64,000 nt of DNA from Anisakis pegreffii (Eukaryota > Nematoda > Chromadorea > Rhabditida > Anisakidae): positions 124,001-188,000 of the forward strand of contig JAPYMA010000230.1 in the NCBI GenBank assembly GCA_035041965.1, written 5' to 3'. The position numbers and the translations under genes were made by a program. Below, one piece after another: positions 36,700 to 49,626 of the stretch (position 1 is the stretch's first letter; every line of letters starts with the position of its first letter). The notes beneath the pieces are model-generated. The model ran no database searches. It had not been told where the DNA came from and saw only the letters and a list, made by a program, of their open reading frames with translations.

Positions 36700-38912
36700 A
36701 TGACACCACCAAAATGATACAAAAGAGCCAGCCAGTATCTTGTAATTTTGAAGTAGTGTATGGGTTACGAAGTAATCGCAAAACTGTGCTCACTTGAAAT
36801 GTCAATAATGCACATTTCGTTTTTATTACTTCTAAGCTGCACTAAAATTTTTTGTTTCACCTGTGGCTTCGTTCACCTACATAGAACCATGTATTAAAGA
36901 GAGTTCTACAGTGCAGTGCCTGATGAACTTCTTGCTTGATCATCGTGAGTCAATTGGTCGTTGTTTGAGGCTTAGTGGTGTTTTTCTTGCCGTATTTCAC
37001 TGACGGCTTGTCATCATCGTTATTTCTTTGCTGTTTTACCATTTTTGCGATCCGAATTATTTTCGGTGCTGTTTCTGTGACGGACTTATTGATGTTAATG
37101 CTGTTTTTGTCGTTTGCGTCAGCTTTAATTTTTCAAAAGCACTACCACTGTTGCTATTATTAGGGTTGTGTTTGGCATCATTGCTTTATTTCACATCACT
37201 TTTTTTATTTGGTTCCTTTATTTTGTCCGTTGCATTTCATGTTTCCTTATTTGGTTTTGTTTTTTCTTCGATTTTACTGTGCTGCTTTCAGCGGTTTTCC
37301 TCTTCCTTATCTATCGATTTTGAATAAAGACTTTTTTATTCTTCTCAATGTACAGATGACGATGTGAAAAAAAAATCTGAAATTAGGACGATGACACACG
37401 TGAATAAAATCTGCATTAGACTTATATAACGTTATTGTTTTACCGTTATTGTTTACGTATACCGCTATCGTTATTATTTTTTCAAGCTAAAATAAAGTAC
37501 ATTCTTTGTATCTTATTCAGTTGGTATTCTCAAGATGAAAATATTTATCGAACGTCGTTTAAACGATAGTCCTGATATGTTTCAGTTGAAAGCAATGAAC
37601 GGACCAACCGTATCTGTTAAGTTTGCTTGCAATTAGAAAACCTATAGCAGAAAATGTTAGCTCATAAACGCAATACCATGTATAATTGTGCACCAGGAAT
37701 TTCTTTGATTTATGTGACGTTAACACGAATTACTGTTAGTAAGAAAAAAAGAACCATATAGAATAAGTTAGGATATAGTGCTGAGCTGAGAAAGAGATTC
37801 GAGTCATTGAATCTTCTGGGCTGAGAATAAAAGCACTACATTGAAGAGTGCTTTTCACGGAAGAACAGGAAAATAGCGCCTTGTATGCAGAATGTATGCT
37901 ATTATTGGTTTCTTAGAGTGAAAATATTTTATTTTGAAGCTTTTATTCTTCTACGTAAGTATGTAAATGTATATCTTTATGTACTGTTTCAAATGTGTTA
38001 CATGCAAACAGAAATATCTTCCTTTTTGCTTTTATAAGAGTAAAATGTGTGAATAGAGTAGCTTATGCATATTGTCAAAAAAGATGCTTATTATCTCTGC
38101 AAATATAGTACAGAAGTGGGCAATACGAAACAATTTGCACTATGAAGATTTTTGAATAGTGTTTCCTCAATCGCTATTGAAGAATGAAACGTTTGTACCG
38201 AATAACCATGATTATGGAACGTTCTGTCGCAAGGATTGGGAAAATATTGTGAGGAGAGGGCTGTGCAATGATGATAAACTTTTCGGAGTCTATTTTTTCC
38301 TACAACATCGATTTGATCTAATTTATACGACTTGGTGGCATAGCGGATGTGGACCCTGATGAAGAGCGAGCGGTCACTGCAGCAGCAGTGGTTGGGTGGT
38401 GCAAGATGAAAGGTGGATTTTGAATTCTTCGTTCGATTTTTCAATTTTTATTCCACGACTAATTTTTCTTCCAAAGGTTTCAGATGAATTTTTGATCAAC
38501 GTTTAGGTCATACAAATTATGGGAACTGCGGTGGAATCATATTACTTTTTCTAAGGCTTATTTTTGTCTAAAATATTCATATCGCGAAAGTTGTGGTTGA
38601 GTTAATGTTCCGTAATAATTTAATGGCTTGCTGTGAAATACGAATATGAATATGATAAGTTATCGTCGGTGGATATGATAACTTGATACAATTACACGAA
38701 TACAATTCAATTTTCACAATATTTCAATATATAATCATGATTATATTTAACCTCGTACAATAACATGTAAAGGCCCAAACGTGGGTAATATATTTGATAT
38801 TGCAATTAGCAGAAGTATTAATTACAATTTGATGATCACAATATTTCAATAGTATCAGTAATTATAAACTCTCCCATACATGGGAGTACACGACTGTAGA
38901 GCAATGTAGATT
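36700..38912. other. Intergenic, T-rich, one repeat copy
   Basis: A T-rich tract at 36.97-37.33 kb produces hydrophobic open frames without family similarity. The only feature I can support is the right copy of the 90-bp direct repeat. Confidence 0.4.
38117..38206. repeat. 90-bp direct repeat, right copy
   Basis: Same orientation and nearly the same sequence as 33514-33603. Confidence 0.8.
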
Positions 38913-39018
38913 ACGACTGGTAGCTAGATGATTTGATCCTTCGATGTTTTCGATGCCTCCCTCGTCCATACAATAGCCATCTTTTATACGCGTCCTTCTT
39001 CGGTGCTTTCTCACATTC
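38913..39018 (-). CDS. Possible terminal exon, basic C-terminus
   Basis: Follows a good acceptor (TATCTTTCAG, read on the minus strand) and reads ECEKAPKKDAYKRWLLYGRG, then a strongly basic HRKHRR stretch, and a stop. It lies just downstream, on the same strand, of the decayed mobile-element gene at 39.24-39.93 kb and might be its tail or an unrelated exon. Not recognised. Confidence 0.25.
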
Positions 39019-39239
39019 CTGAAAGATAATATTCGTAGATAACATTCTTTGTTACATTTTCTCAGCTTTCAAATAATGCCTTTGTTTTGGCTATTAGCAT
39101 GCATTTTATCTGAATATGCAACAAATATGTTGCATTTCTCATATGTGCATCTTTCATATTTTGATCTATACATTTCATCCAAATGATATTTTGAGAATTC
39201 TGAAAGTGCAATGTTTACAGTTGTAAGGATATGCGAAAC

Positions 39240-39930
39240 AAGTGATCTTTGAATGTTTTATTACAATGCACACTATGCTGTGTTTTGTTGATCATCCATC
39301 TTCTTCATTTTGGCTAGACGCGTTTATTCGGCTGAAGAAGCATCTCTCGCCAATGAGCAGCAGTGGTCTGCAAGAGTCGTTGTATTCCATTCACCTTGAA
39401 AGCGCACTTCTATGGCTGAAATATCTTGATGAAAATTTTCAGCGTGTTCGTCATTGACCATGCCGCGATTCCCTGAAAAAGGTCTAAATACGAGTTTAAA
39501 AAGCGGATTTCATGTGACTTATTACATCCCAAGACCTTGTGAACCTTGATGAGTTAAATTCTTCATAGCCTTCTTCCCTTCGGTTCCCCAGAAATTCCTC
39601 TATCACTAACTTGAATGCTTCCTAGGCATTTTTCTTTCCTCCATGAAGGGCTGCTTCAATGTCGCCATCTTTAAGAAGCACACAAATCTGGGGACCGATA
39701 AAGATTCCTCTTTTTAGCCAGGGAAATTTTGTTCTGAACTACCTGACTGCTTGACGGGAATTGTTTATAGCTTTTACAAAGTTCGTCATGAGCCAAAGTT
39801 TTATATGTAGCGGTGATAACAAAATTTTGTTTGGTTCAGCGATGACTGGATGTTGAACATTGTTCATTCTAACCTCCCATAACTGACAAGGTGGCCAGTC
39901 CTACCTGGATCTCGTGCACAGTTATTCCGT
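39240..39930 (-). pseudogene. Decayed mobile-element-type gene, FHQDI-motif family
   Basis: Read on the minus strand, several frames together give pieces of a protein family that recurs as multicopy unannotated genes in invertebrate genomes. The pieces come in the expected order: LLSPLHIKLWLMTNFVKAIN, then IFIGPQICVLLKDGD, then KLVIEEFLGNRREEGYEEF, then NDEHAENFHQDIS and VRFQGEWNTTTLADHCCSL. Stops and frame changes interrupt the reading, so no intact protein exists. I know the family by its DEHGERFHQDI-like signature, not by a settled name; its multicopy distribution suggests mobile origin. Confidence 0.6.
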
Positions 39931-39939
39931 TTACACAGA

Positions 39940-41085
39940 AAACAACAGTACTTAATGTATCCACCGTACAAGCTCACTACAGTGGCAACAAGCTGTGCTC
40001 ACTACATAGCTCCCACTAATGTTCACCATATTTTATGCTTGCATCATATGTAGTGTATTCTCATAGATTTCTTCTTATGTGGTACATAGCCCACAGCAAT
40101 TGACGACGGTTAGCTATTGACGCAGTCTTGTTGGGATCTGCGTTCACATGTGCGTGTATCATTTCAGCGAACTTCTCAGAAATGAAACAATATATTATTT
40201 GAAGAGAACAAAACAGACGACCGTAAACGAACAAACAACAACGAAGGTTACGAGCGTCAAAAGAAAAGAACAAAAAAAGTATTTGAAGAAACGAAAAATA
40301 CAATCAGAAGAAGAACGAAGCATTATCGTTATGTCTTAAGCGACGACGTTTACAGTCGTAAACACAAAAATCATTAAAATAATGCAGCTCGTAATGGTTA
40401 TGATTATCACAGAAACTTATACACTCACAAACACTCAAGTTGACCCCTTCACAAATCCATTCCCATACACAACATAAACATAGAAACAAAGGAAAAACCG
40501 ATGCTCATTCAATCATAAACGGATAACTACAATAATAATAAATTAAAGTATTATCAGTGGAATAACTTGGAAGATAAATTAACGTCACTATTATTACACA
40601 CAATATGAGTTCATAAGAGTGAATGAACGAACAATTCACAACAAAATCAAAATGAACGCCCCACTGTGCAATTTGCCCGTAACACTAGAATAAAACTATG
40701 TGTATATAGTGAAATGGTTTCACTGCTTTTTTGATACTGCTGAAAAGATAAACCGAGGGAATAACGCAGACGAAACGACGATAAATAAGGTTCAGGGATT
40801 TATGGCGATACCACAGCGTTAGGATATGGCGATAACTTAGTCAGTGAACAACAAAAGATTGAGGAGATATTGATCACTTCATTATAAAAATAAAATTCAT
40901 TTACCTTTCATTTTCAAAATTCGATGCAGCTGCTAGTGCTTCTCGTAGATCATAGTTCCCAAAGAACTGGAACACAAAAGGACACTGGCATGTGATAACC
41001 CCTACGCGAAAACAATGCATATAAAACATTCACCACAATATTTTAGCTGGCTTACAACCGCAAAGATAATTTAATCGAGATTCAT
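39940..41085. other. Intergenic downstream of HYOU1
   Basis: A-rich and AT-rich DNA; overlapping open frames around 40.06-40.49 kb on both strands look random. No gene recognised. Confidence 0.45.
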
Positions 41086-44000
41086 TCACAATTCGGACGT
41101 ATCATGCGATTTCTCAGCTTCATCGGGAGCATTTTCCGACGTGGTTTCCTTTTGTGCAGATGGATCCTCCGTAATGTTCTCGGTAGTGGTCACCTCAGGT
41201 TCTTTTGTCGCAGACTTCTCGTCTTTCGCATCAGTCGCATTTAAGTGGGAAACTTCTTCGGCAGAATCATTGTCAGTTTTCTCAGGGGGCTTCGCTGAAT
41301 CTGTTTCATTAGTGGTGTTGCCTTTGGGTTCCACAACAGTTTCAGTCTTCGGCTTTGCGAATTTCATCTTATTCAGCAAATATTTCACTTCACGATCCAA
41401 GTTTCGCATCTGAAATTAATTTTTCTACTAAATTTCACTCATTTGACAAAAACTCAACACACTGCTATCTGATTCAGGGAATGATCAATCTAAAACAATT
41501 TCAGCGAGCTGCAAGTGAGCGAATATGAGAGCATGAGTTCATATAATGAAGCTGAAAAGGTTCATAAATAATAAAGCTGCAACAACAATCTCATAGAATA
41601 AAGCTGAAAAGGTTTTGTTCTTCTCGATTTTTACAAATTTCTAGATATCCAGTTGCAATTCTCGCCGTGAAAACATTCAAAATCATCATCGTCTCAACCA
41701 CATCATTGTCGTAGAGAGAATCTTTTAATCTTCCAATTCTCATCCCCAATCAAAAGCATCCAATACAATGCCGAAGATGTTCAAAGAGTAGTTCGTGATC
41801 AGACACATCACTCTGTGATAATACTCAAAACATGAGAAACAACAGTGCAACCTTTTCTACAACTTCTTGAATTGTATACGCTGGTTGCTCATTCGGTTTC
41901 AACTTTAACTGCGTCGCATTTTTTTCATTCCACCAAATCTGAAATCGGCAATCCGACAGTTGCGGTCTCGTCATAACATTCATTTAAACGAGACTGATAC
42001 CAACGAAATGCTTATAATTCAAGTAATACTATTTATAAGGTCGTGCTCGTTATACCTACATACTTCGCTTCATACATTAAGATAACGCGATCTACACTAC
42101 ATGACCTATGCTCTTGTCAATCGAGAAATAATTCGCCGATCAATTTAATTTCAATTTCCCACAAATTTTCAGTCAAATCTCCGTTCCGTTCAATTAGGCG
42201 TACGAATATGTATATGTGAACTGAATTCCCTCAAACAATCATACTGAAATGAGGCATCATTAACCAACGACTCGGCGGCAAAAGACGAAAATGTAGCAGA
42301 CAATCCTATTAAATCATTCACTTTAATTGAAGACACAATAAATTAAGAAATTGAAAGTGACGATTAAAATCATAAAAAACACTTCACTGACCTTTGTTTC
42401 ATTGAATGCTTTGTTTAACGTTGTTATTTCAACTTCAGAAAATACATTAGCTGCTGTTAAGTTTTCACTCATCTTTAAGAACAGTTCCGTATGATTGAAA
42501 AGTGAGAGCAGCTCACTCACTACTATAGGACGTTCCTTAAATAACCACAGTTATTACCAGTTTTAATTCCATCTTCCTCGCATTTGACTAATTCTAACAA
42601 ATTCAATAATTCTAAGAATTAGGTAAAAAATAGCGATTAAATCAACTGTGACCATCTCCCTAATTCGATGAAATGCTCATCAATTATGCGTCATTTTTAG
42701 ATCGAGATAAATCATAGAGACAAAAACTGGAAAACCAAAATCATTTTGATTGTCATAAGCAAACAATATAAAAAAAGAAACATGCAAAATGAATGAAAAA
42801 AAAAACAACTTTGTGCTCTTTCATGCGAGATTTGATCGGTTTCAGAAGGTCGGTAATTGATTTTCGCTTACTTTCGAACTCTTCAGTGGTTGTTTTAAGA
42901 TCTGCTTCATCCTCCAACCATGTGCGCACTACTTTCAGCTGCTCAGATACAGCAGTCTGCTCTTCGTTCGTGAAAAACATCTTCAACAGTAATATTTGCA
43001 TTGACATAATCAGCTATTTATACCAATCGCGTTGGTTATCAACAAGCAACACGACTGAACGATTAATCGAATCGAATCAACTCTAAACCTAACCTGATAT
43101 TCGGATTGCTCCAACTTATCAGCAGTATCATACACCAATGATTCAAGGTTGTTTTGAGCCGCTTCACGTTCCTCTTTCGCGTGCTCCCGTTCATCGAAGT
43201 CGTTCAGTCTATATATCAAAACAAATACTGTTTTAAAGATACTTTGAAAATAACTTTAAAAAGGGAATTTTGTCGAAAGTGAAACATTGGATCCCGCCAA
43301 ATCACAAACAGGGAAAAATCTTTCAGAATGATTAACTTGGAACATAAGCAAAGAATTCTTGCTCTGAAAAAAATAATAAAACAAATCGATTACATCTTTA
43401 ATATGTTCATGGGCATGGCACTTGAAGCGAATAAAACAAAAAACACGAAAACAGATGCGAGCAACTAAACATGAAAAAAGATAGATTTTATATCGACTCC
43501 TCGTGCTTGATCTTTTCACTGAAACACCAAATCAAACATAGAGTGAACGAACAATTTTTTAGCAGATGCCATTCGTTCACTGGGAAGTCCGAACAAATCC
43601 AATCTTGTTTCTTTCAATTTCAGCGCGATCTTCACAGTTTTTGGTTTCTCTTCTTTTTTGCTTTCCGTTTCCTTCGCCTTATCATTGATTGTTTCCTAAA
43701 GGTGCAAGTTATTATAAAGATACCAATTATGGTTTCACAGGCATTTTGTTGTCGACAATAAACAATTTGGCTACTCTCTAAATGAGATTAAATAAAAAAA
43801 CAGGTTAAAATTATTCCAGTAGATGCTATAAAAGTATTTTTGACCGAGTTTTTTTCTGTAAATACACGTACGACAAGGGAGAAAGTAAATAATAATTTTC
43901 AAATTTTATGAGGAAAGCCTTCAAAGATTTCAATTTGTGCACACGTTGATTCTTTTCTCATTCGAGAAGAAATATCACGAAATTTTCACATGGTTATTGA

Positions 44001-47000
44001 ACATTAAATTCTTACTTGCGCTGGTTTTTCGGGTGGTTCGGTTGTCGATTTCTCAGTCTGAAATGATACAGTTCTGAAGTGTCGATGGATACGAAGACTC
44101 AAATGAGCTGCGTTTAAACTTTTGATTTACGGAAACATTCCACGTCGAAAATGAAAGTTTTCGAAATACAACTGAACATCTTGAATAGATATAATGAAAT
44201 TGCGTTCAGTGTCCACCTCTTACAAATCCGTCTCATGATTTCACGATTTTCTTGAAGCATTTTATTGTTTCTGAGCCGTTGGCTTACCGTAAAAATGACC
44301 GATAACGTTTTCATTTAACGTCCTTCATCTCACTCTATTTATGCTGATTCCTTGACTTTCACAAGCGCTGTTAACCAATCAAAGGTTTCAAAATTATTCG
44401 ACTACAACTAGGAACTGAACTATAAATGCATCAATCATGCTGAAATCAAAACATAATGGTACTTTGGATAGCGCTTTTAAGAACAATAAATAATCACCTT
44501 TTCTGACTCATCCTTTGATTCTCTTTTCTTCCTCTCTTTATCACTCGTTTGTTCTTCTTTTTTACTCACTTTTTCCTCAGTCTTTTTATTCTCTTTGCTC
44601 CCATCGTCAACCTTTTTCGACTCATCTTTTTTATTCTCCACTTCCTCATTCACCTTATCATCATTTCGAGATGAGAAGAAACCAGCGAACTTTCCAGCAA
44701 TTGCTTGAAATGATTTTTCTGTTCAAGGTTTTTGAAATAAAACAAGCTTTACATGTTAAATCAAGTACAGTTTATGAAATAATGAATAAACAAAATTGAC
44801 ACACTGAATGAAATTCGAGTTGAAAATTAAATGCGAAGAACGATCAATTTTAAGAGCACTTTCGATTTTTTAATAAACAAGCAAAAATGAAAAAGCATAC
44901 AAGCGAATGCAGACTGCTCTTTGGGCGTCTTCTCGAAAACTACTTCCGCACCCTCCACATGAACTATGCCTGAGCCATCCATACTGAAGCGTACCTTCAC
45001 ACCCTGCAACACATTCACCCGCTTCTTTATATACTAATTTCTGAATAACACACTAACGATGCACTGATCATTCTATTCCTACCTTTTAAACTTGAGTAAT
45101 TCACACTGAACAATCTGGACATACACCCTTTTTCCAAAATTCTAATCGCACCATTTTCGTAACGTTCAACTGGACCACTGCAGAAATAATGAGTGATTCC
45201 TAATTCATAAACGACGAAACAATACCTTCAAGGTAGTACCCTCATCAGCCATTTCATTTCGAACTGCTTCAGCAATACCAGTCATTTCGATATCACTCAC
45301 ATTTAGAGATCCAAATTCTCTGCAAAATTATTCTCATACGAACAACAAAACCCGAATTTCAAATAAACAAATCAAGACGAACAAGTGGCACGTAGGCAAA
45401 CAAAAATTATACATTCCCACTGAATATAACATTAAATTTTACCCACCATATCAATTACTTTCTGGTAATTTTATCTAGAATTTACGACGACAGCCAGCCT
45501 TAAATCATAAAACGAAAAAGAAACAGAACTGAAAATTTAAAATAAAGAATCACTCAAGCTGTTTGCTATTGAACTGCTTCAGTTCACCATAATTGATGTT
45601 AAAACCAAAATCTTCATTATACGAGGTGAACGAGAGTATTTTTCTGTTGCTTGGGTAAAACGATCTGTAGCTGAAGATTGGCCGATGAACAATACGTGAA
45701 GTCTGTTTGCCATCTTTCTCAGATGTGCTCGAAAAGTTAACCTGTACATAAATTGTAACTGTTTATTCAAAAATATCAAGCAGTACTGCACCATTATATG
45801 ATATCATAAACGAAGCATTCATCTGTCCGGAATGACTTAAACAAGAAACGCTCACGTTGATTTCACATTCAATATCTATGACATCATATATGTTTACTCA
45901 GTTTGGTCTTGCATAACTGAGCGATGAATATTAAAAAATAAATTCAAGGGGCAGTGTGCAGTTAAAAGTTCCAACATTATGCAGGAATCACAAAAAATAT
46001 TCGAGCAGACTCGTGAATTCACATCTTTAGGTGACACTACACAGGGATGTGTCTGCTAACTACATATTCACGAAATAAAATGAATCAAAATGGCCTCATT
46101 TCGAAAGATCTTCAGCAAATCGAAATCCAAACAACAAACCTGAATGGGAAAGATGAGCAAATCATAAACATCGAATCTTTTCACTTTGAAACCTTTACTG
46201 AGATGAGCCGATTCATAGACAGCACCCATCGCTATTGCTTCATCCGTATTCAGAAAATTACCCAATTCTTTACTGAAAAACTGATTACATTTTGTAAAAT
46301 AGTTATGAAAGTTAGATTGGTTATTATTACCGCATGACAACACCTAATGTCATCAAGAGGTTCGTATAAAAACCAGGGAAGAACAGAGAGGCAGAAGACG
46401 GGGATAAAGTGGGGGGGGTGGGTGGGGAGAGAGTGAGACGGAAGGTAGATGATGAGAGGGAAACGAGCTTTTAAAGAATTGCAACAAGCTGTTTGAAATT
46501 GAAATCAAGAAGTTTGCTTTGACCAAATGAGTGACTGATTTTGAATAACTTCCGATAACATACTTTTCGAGAAACTGTTGCAAGACGGCCTTCACCCTAG
46601 GCACTCTCGTACCAGCGCCCATCAACACAACTTGATCAAGCTACAATATCGATGAAGTATTGAATTTGAAAATTAATAAAGCAGTTCACGTCATGATTAG
46701 AAGAAATTTGATTTGGGACTGCTAATAAATAAAATGCTACAAAAAGAAAGACATTCTAAAAAAAGGATGTTTTGTTCAATACCCATGAAAAGAATTATCT
46801 TATTCATGGTTTTAAATTGAACAAACCTGAACATACGAACCGAAAAAGAGGAATGTGTGCGATCATGATTCGAATCGCTTACAATATCACTGAATAAATC
46901 AGTGATAATTTAAAATGTAATGTTGATTTCTAAAATATGAAATTCTGAAGTGGTGACGTCGATCGATATTCGCATTGAATGAGAAAATTTGCAAAGAAAG

Positions 47001-49595
47001 GAAATTCGCAATCAAAAATAACACTGCCAACTCACTTGACCAATATCCATTTCAGCCATTTTCAGCGCATCGTTAATTGGCTGTATCATTCTCGGCTCTA
47101 AATCAGTCATCATATCTTCAAGCTGAGCACGAGTTACACGAACTTTGAAATCGTGATCTTCGTGAATACTTTCAACTTGTGCAAAATGATCTGCATTTGC
47201 AGATAATACCTGAACGAAGTGAATAGTTGTTTCTTGATGGCCGAAGCTCTATGAACAGCCAATTGTTTCCAGTCGTTACAAAATACAGCTCTTTCAAAAG
47301 ATCCCAAACTAGAAACACGTAAAAGAAACAACATGTTGCCATGATGAGTATTATATCGTTTTTATATTACTTTCGGACGTATTAATTCAATATTCAAACT
47401 TATTTCTCTATATGTATGGAATGAAGGTCACCTGTTTGAGTCGTTCGGCTTCCTTGAGCATTTTAGCCATTGCTCGCTGGTTTGTGGCAATATCTTTCTT
47501 TGTTTTGATTGTTTTTCTGAACTCTTGAACGAGATGATCGCGTAAACGAAGTGTTATCTCAAGACCACCTAGCGTACGATCGAATCTATAAACCAAAATT
47601 AAGGTAAACTGTCACTAACGGATGAAAATATCTTGTGATAGAATCGGTTGATTCAAATAAAATTGAAACACTAGCAAACTATCATTCAGGAGATGTTCAC
47701 TGAAGAAACCAGAGAAGAATTAAGCATAAAATAAATAATAATAATATTATGCGAATAGATGCACCATCTAAAGCTGAAGAATATGTAACGATAGAATGCA
47801 TCCAATTGATAAATTGTAATGAAAAAAATGCTAACATACCCAAATCCAAGTGTCCTCAAGCGTGGATTCTTCTCACTGGAATGTTTATCTTTTTCAAGAT
47901 TGTAGCTAACAATAGCTGCTGTAGTTTTGGATGCACCCATGTCATAAATCAACATAGTTTGATCCTGTTCTTTGATTTCCTTTATTCGGAAAACACCATA
48001 GTTCAGAGCAGCTGCTGAGTGCGCATTCATTAGCTGCAAAACGGAAGTTGCCTTTTTAAAAACTTGACATTTCAAAACTTTTATGGCTGACTATGATCAC
48101 AAATGACATTTCACAACTTATGGCATGATCACAAATCGTTCTCGAATGATTTGAAGAGAATGAACTTCACTTGCACAGAACATGAATATGTACCTGAAGG
48201 AGATTAATTCCAGCCATTTCTGCAGCTGCAACCATTGCCAGTCTCTCCGCTTGATTAAAGTATGCAGGAACAGTGATGATCGCATCGCGTATCGGTTGCT
48301 CGGCGAAATCTTCGGCCGTTTTGCGCGCATACGACAACACCATTGCTATCAGCATTTCCACACTGTACTTTTCACCATCGCTAGAAACGCTTCACGATTG
48401 AATTGATGTGTGCCAAATTATCATACAAGAGCTACCAATTCCAAAGAATACAGCAACATTCTCACACCGGATATTTTCTATTAAGGAATAAAAGTTGAGG
48501 AAAGTTTATTGATGAATTGAAAAGAAAAAATTATTCGAAAACCAAATGCAGTTCAACGTTTGAGAAAAAATTAACGATTTCAAGAAAACCTACATTACAA
48601 ACTGTACTGTTCCTCTTTCTTCATCAGCTGTTATATTTAGATGAGGGAACCTTCGCTTATACAGTGAGACGATTTGATTATCAAACTTTTTCCCGAGAAT
48701 ATCCAACAGAAATCCACAAGCACTGTGTGGATACTTCACTGACTGAAATGGACTACTTCCAATACTTCATCGAGAGAAAATACATTTCGTTGCAACCAAT
48801 ACAAATTCCTTTCGAATTGGGGCAAAATTGTACACGAAATGACTCATCACCTAATTAGAACATTTTCTAATCTTTACGTAAGATTTTTGCTTTCAAACAA
48901 ATTGCGTTCTATCATATTAAATTTTGGTAAAGTTGTAAAGCATTGTTTTTATTATCAATCAGTTTGATGTTGTTAGTCATATTTGTTAGTCATTTTCGGA
49001 CAATTCAGTGTCCCTATGCATACGAAACTGGTATTTCAGCTCGATTGCTTGGAAAGTTTTTCAATCACAACGTTTTTAAATTTTTCGACATCGTGTTCAG
49101 GAATACATAAAGTGTTTAGAAAATACCTACAGTCGCAAGAGCCGCATCACCGAAAAATCGTTCTCCGTTTCTGAATGCCACCAGGTTTGGCGTTTTCCTT
49201 CTGGATTCTTTATTCAAAACGATCTCCATGGGTACTCCAGGTTTCACTAGTGCGATCTTCATATACTGTGATCCGAAATCAATTGACAGCGCAGCTAAGG
49301 AGGCATCTACAAATGAAACGAAAAAAATTAAAAGCATTGATGAAATTATATGTTCAAAAATGAATGACCAAAATAACTGTCTAGAATACCATTCAAACGC
49401 TCATTTTCAGTTACTAAAGATGATTCCGAGATGCTTACTTAGTTGAAACCCTAAGATGCTTACGTTGATACAAAAGGTAGAAAATACACAACTCGTTATA
49501 ATCCGTTGAAGAAAGACAACGTTACCTGTTAAATATACGCCGAAAACACCGATCAAAAATAACAAGAGGACCATTTGGCCCATCCTCGTTTTCAT
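41086..49595 (-). CDS. HYOU1: HYOU1/GRP170, ER-lumen Hsp70-like chaperone
   Basis: Large Hsp70-family (Hsp110/GRP170) chaperone that holds unfolded clients and acts as nucleotide-exchange factor for BiP in the ER lumen. Twenty exons, 5' to 3': 49526-49595, 49127-49306, 48603-48738, 48194-48380, 47840-48033, 47432-47585, 47036-47209, 46564-46640, 46140-46272, 45554-45741, 45226-45319, 44901-45003, 44498-44703, 44016-44057, 43553-43695, 43094-43208, 42810-42980, 42392-42535, 41852-41938, 41086-41409. Sum 2922 nt, 973 residues (human about 999). It has an N-terminal signal peptide ([16 protein letters not shown]), then the nucleotide-binding domain with [62 protein letters not shown] and [13 protein letters not shown]. 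An acidic/lysine-rich loop lies at about 575-645 and the helical tail with [12 protein letters not shown] and REVKYLLNK follows. The C-terminus is HDTSEL, not a classical KDEL/NDEL. The exon 3/4 and 12/13 junctions were set by phase and are the least sure. Confidence 0.95.
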
Positions 49596-49626
49596 TCTCG
49601 TGTGATTACCAAGTTGAACTAGTCTG
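49596..49626 (-). promoter_or_regulatory. 5' leader of HYOU1 with splice acceptor (trans- or cis-splicing)
   Basis: A strong acceptor, GTGTTTCAG, ends at 49624 on the minus strand, 28 bases before the ATG. A short leader behind an acceptor with no upstream coding exon is what a nematode spliced-leader addition site looks like; a 5' UTR intron is the alternative. Confidence 0.5.

Noticed and set aside
34609..36797. Four very long plus-strand open frames (277, 672, 680, 424 codons)
   Set aside because: All arise from one minisatellite that has no stop in any frame; the peptides are the same repeat read in three frames, with no conserved domain and no splice structure.
37028..37327. 99-codon hydrophobic plus-strand open frame
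   Set aside because: Produced by T-rich sequence that automatically encodes F/L/S/V; no family match.
41141..41413. 90-codon plus-strand open frame
   Set aside because: Antisense shadow of the acidic last exon of HYOU1.
48517..48858. 113-codon plus-strand open frame
   Set aside because: Antisense shadow of HYOU1 exon 3 (48603-48738) and its flanking introns.
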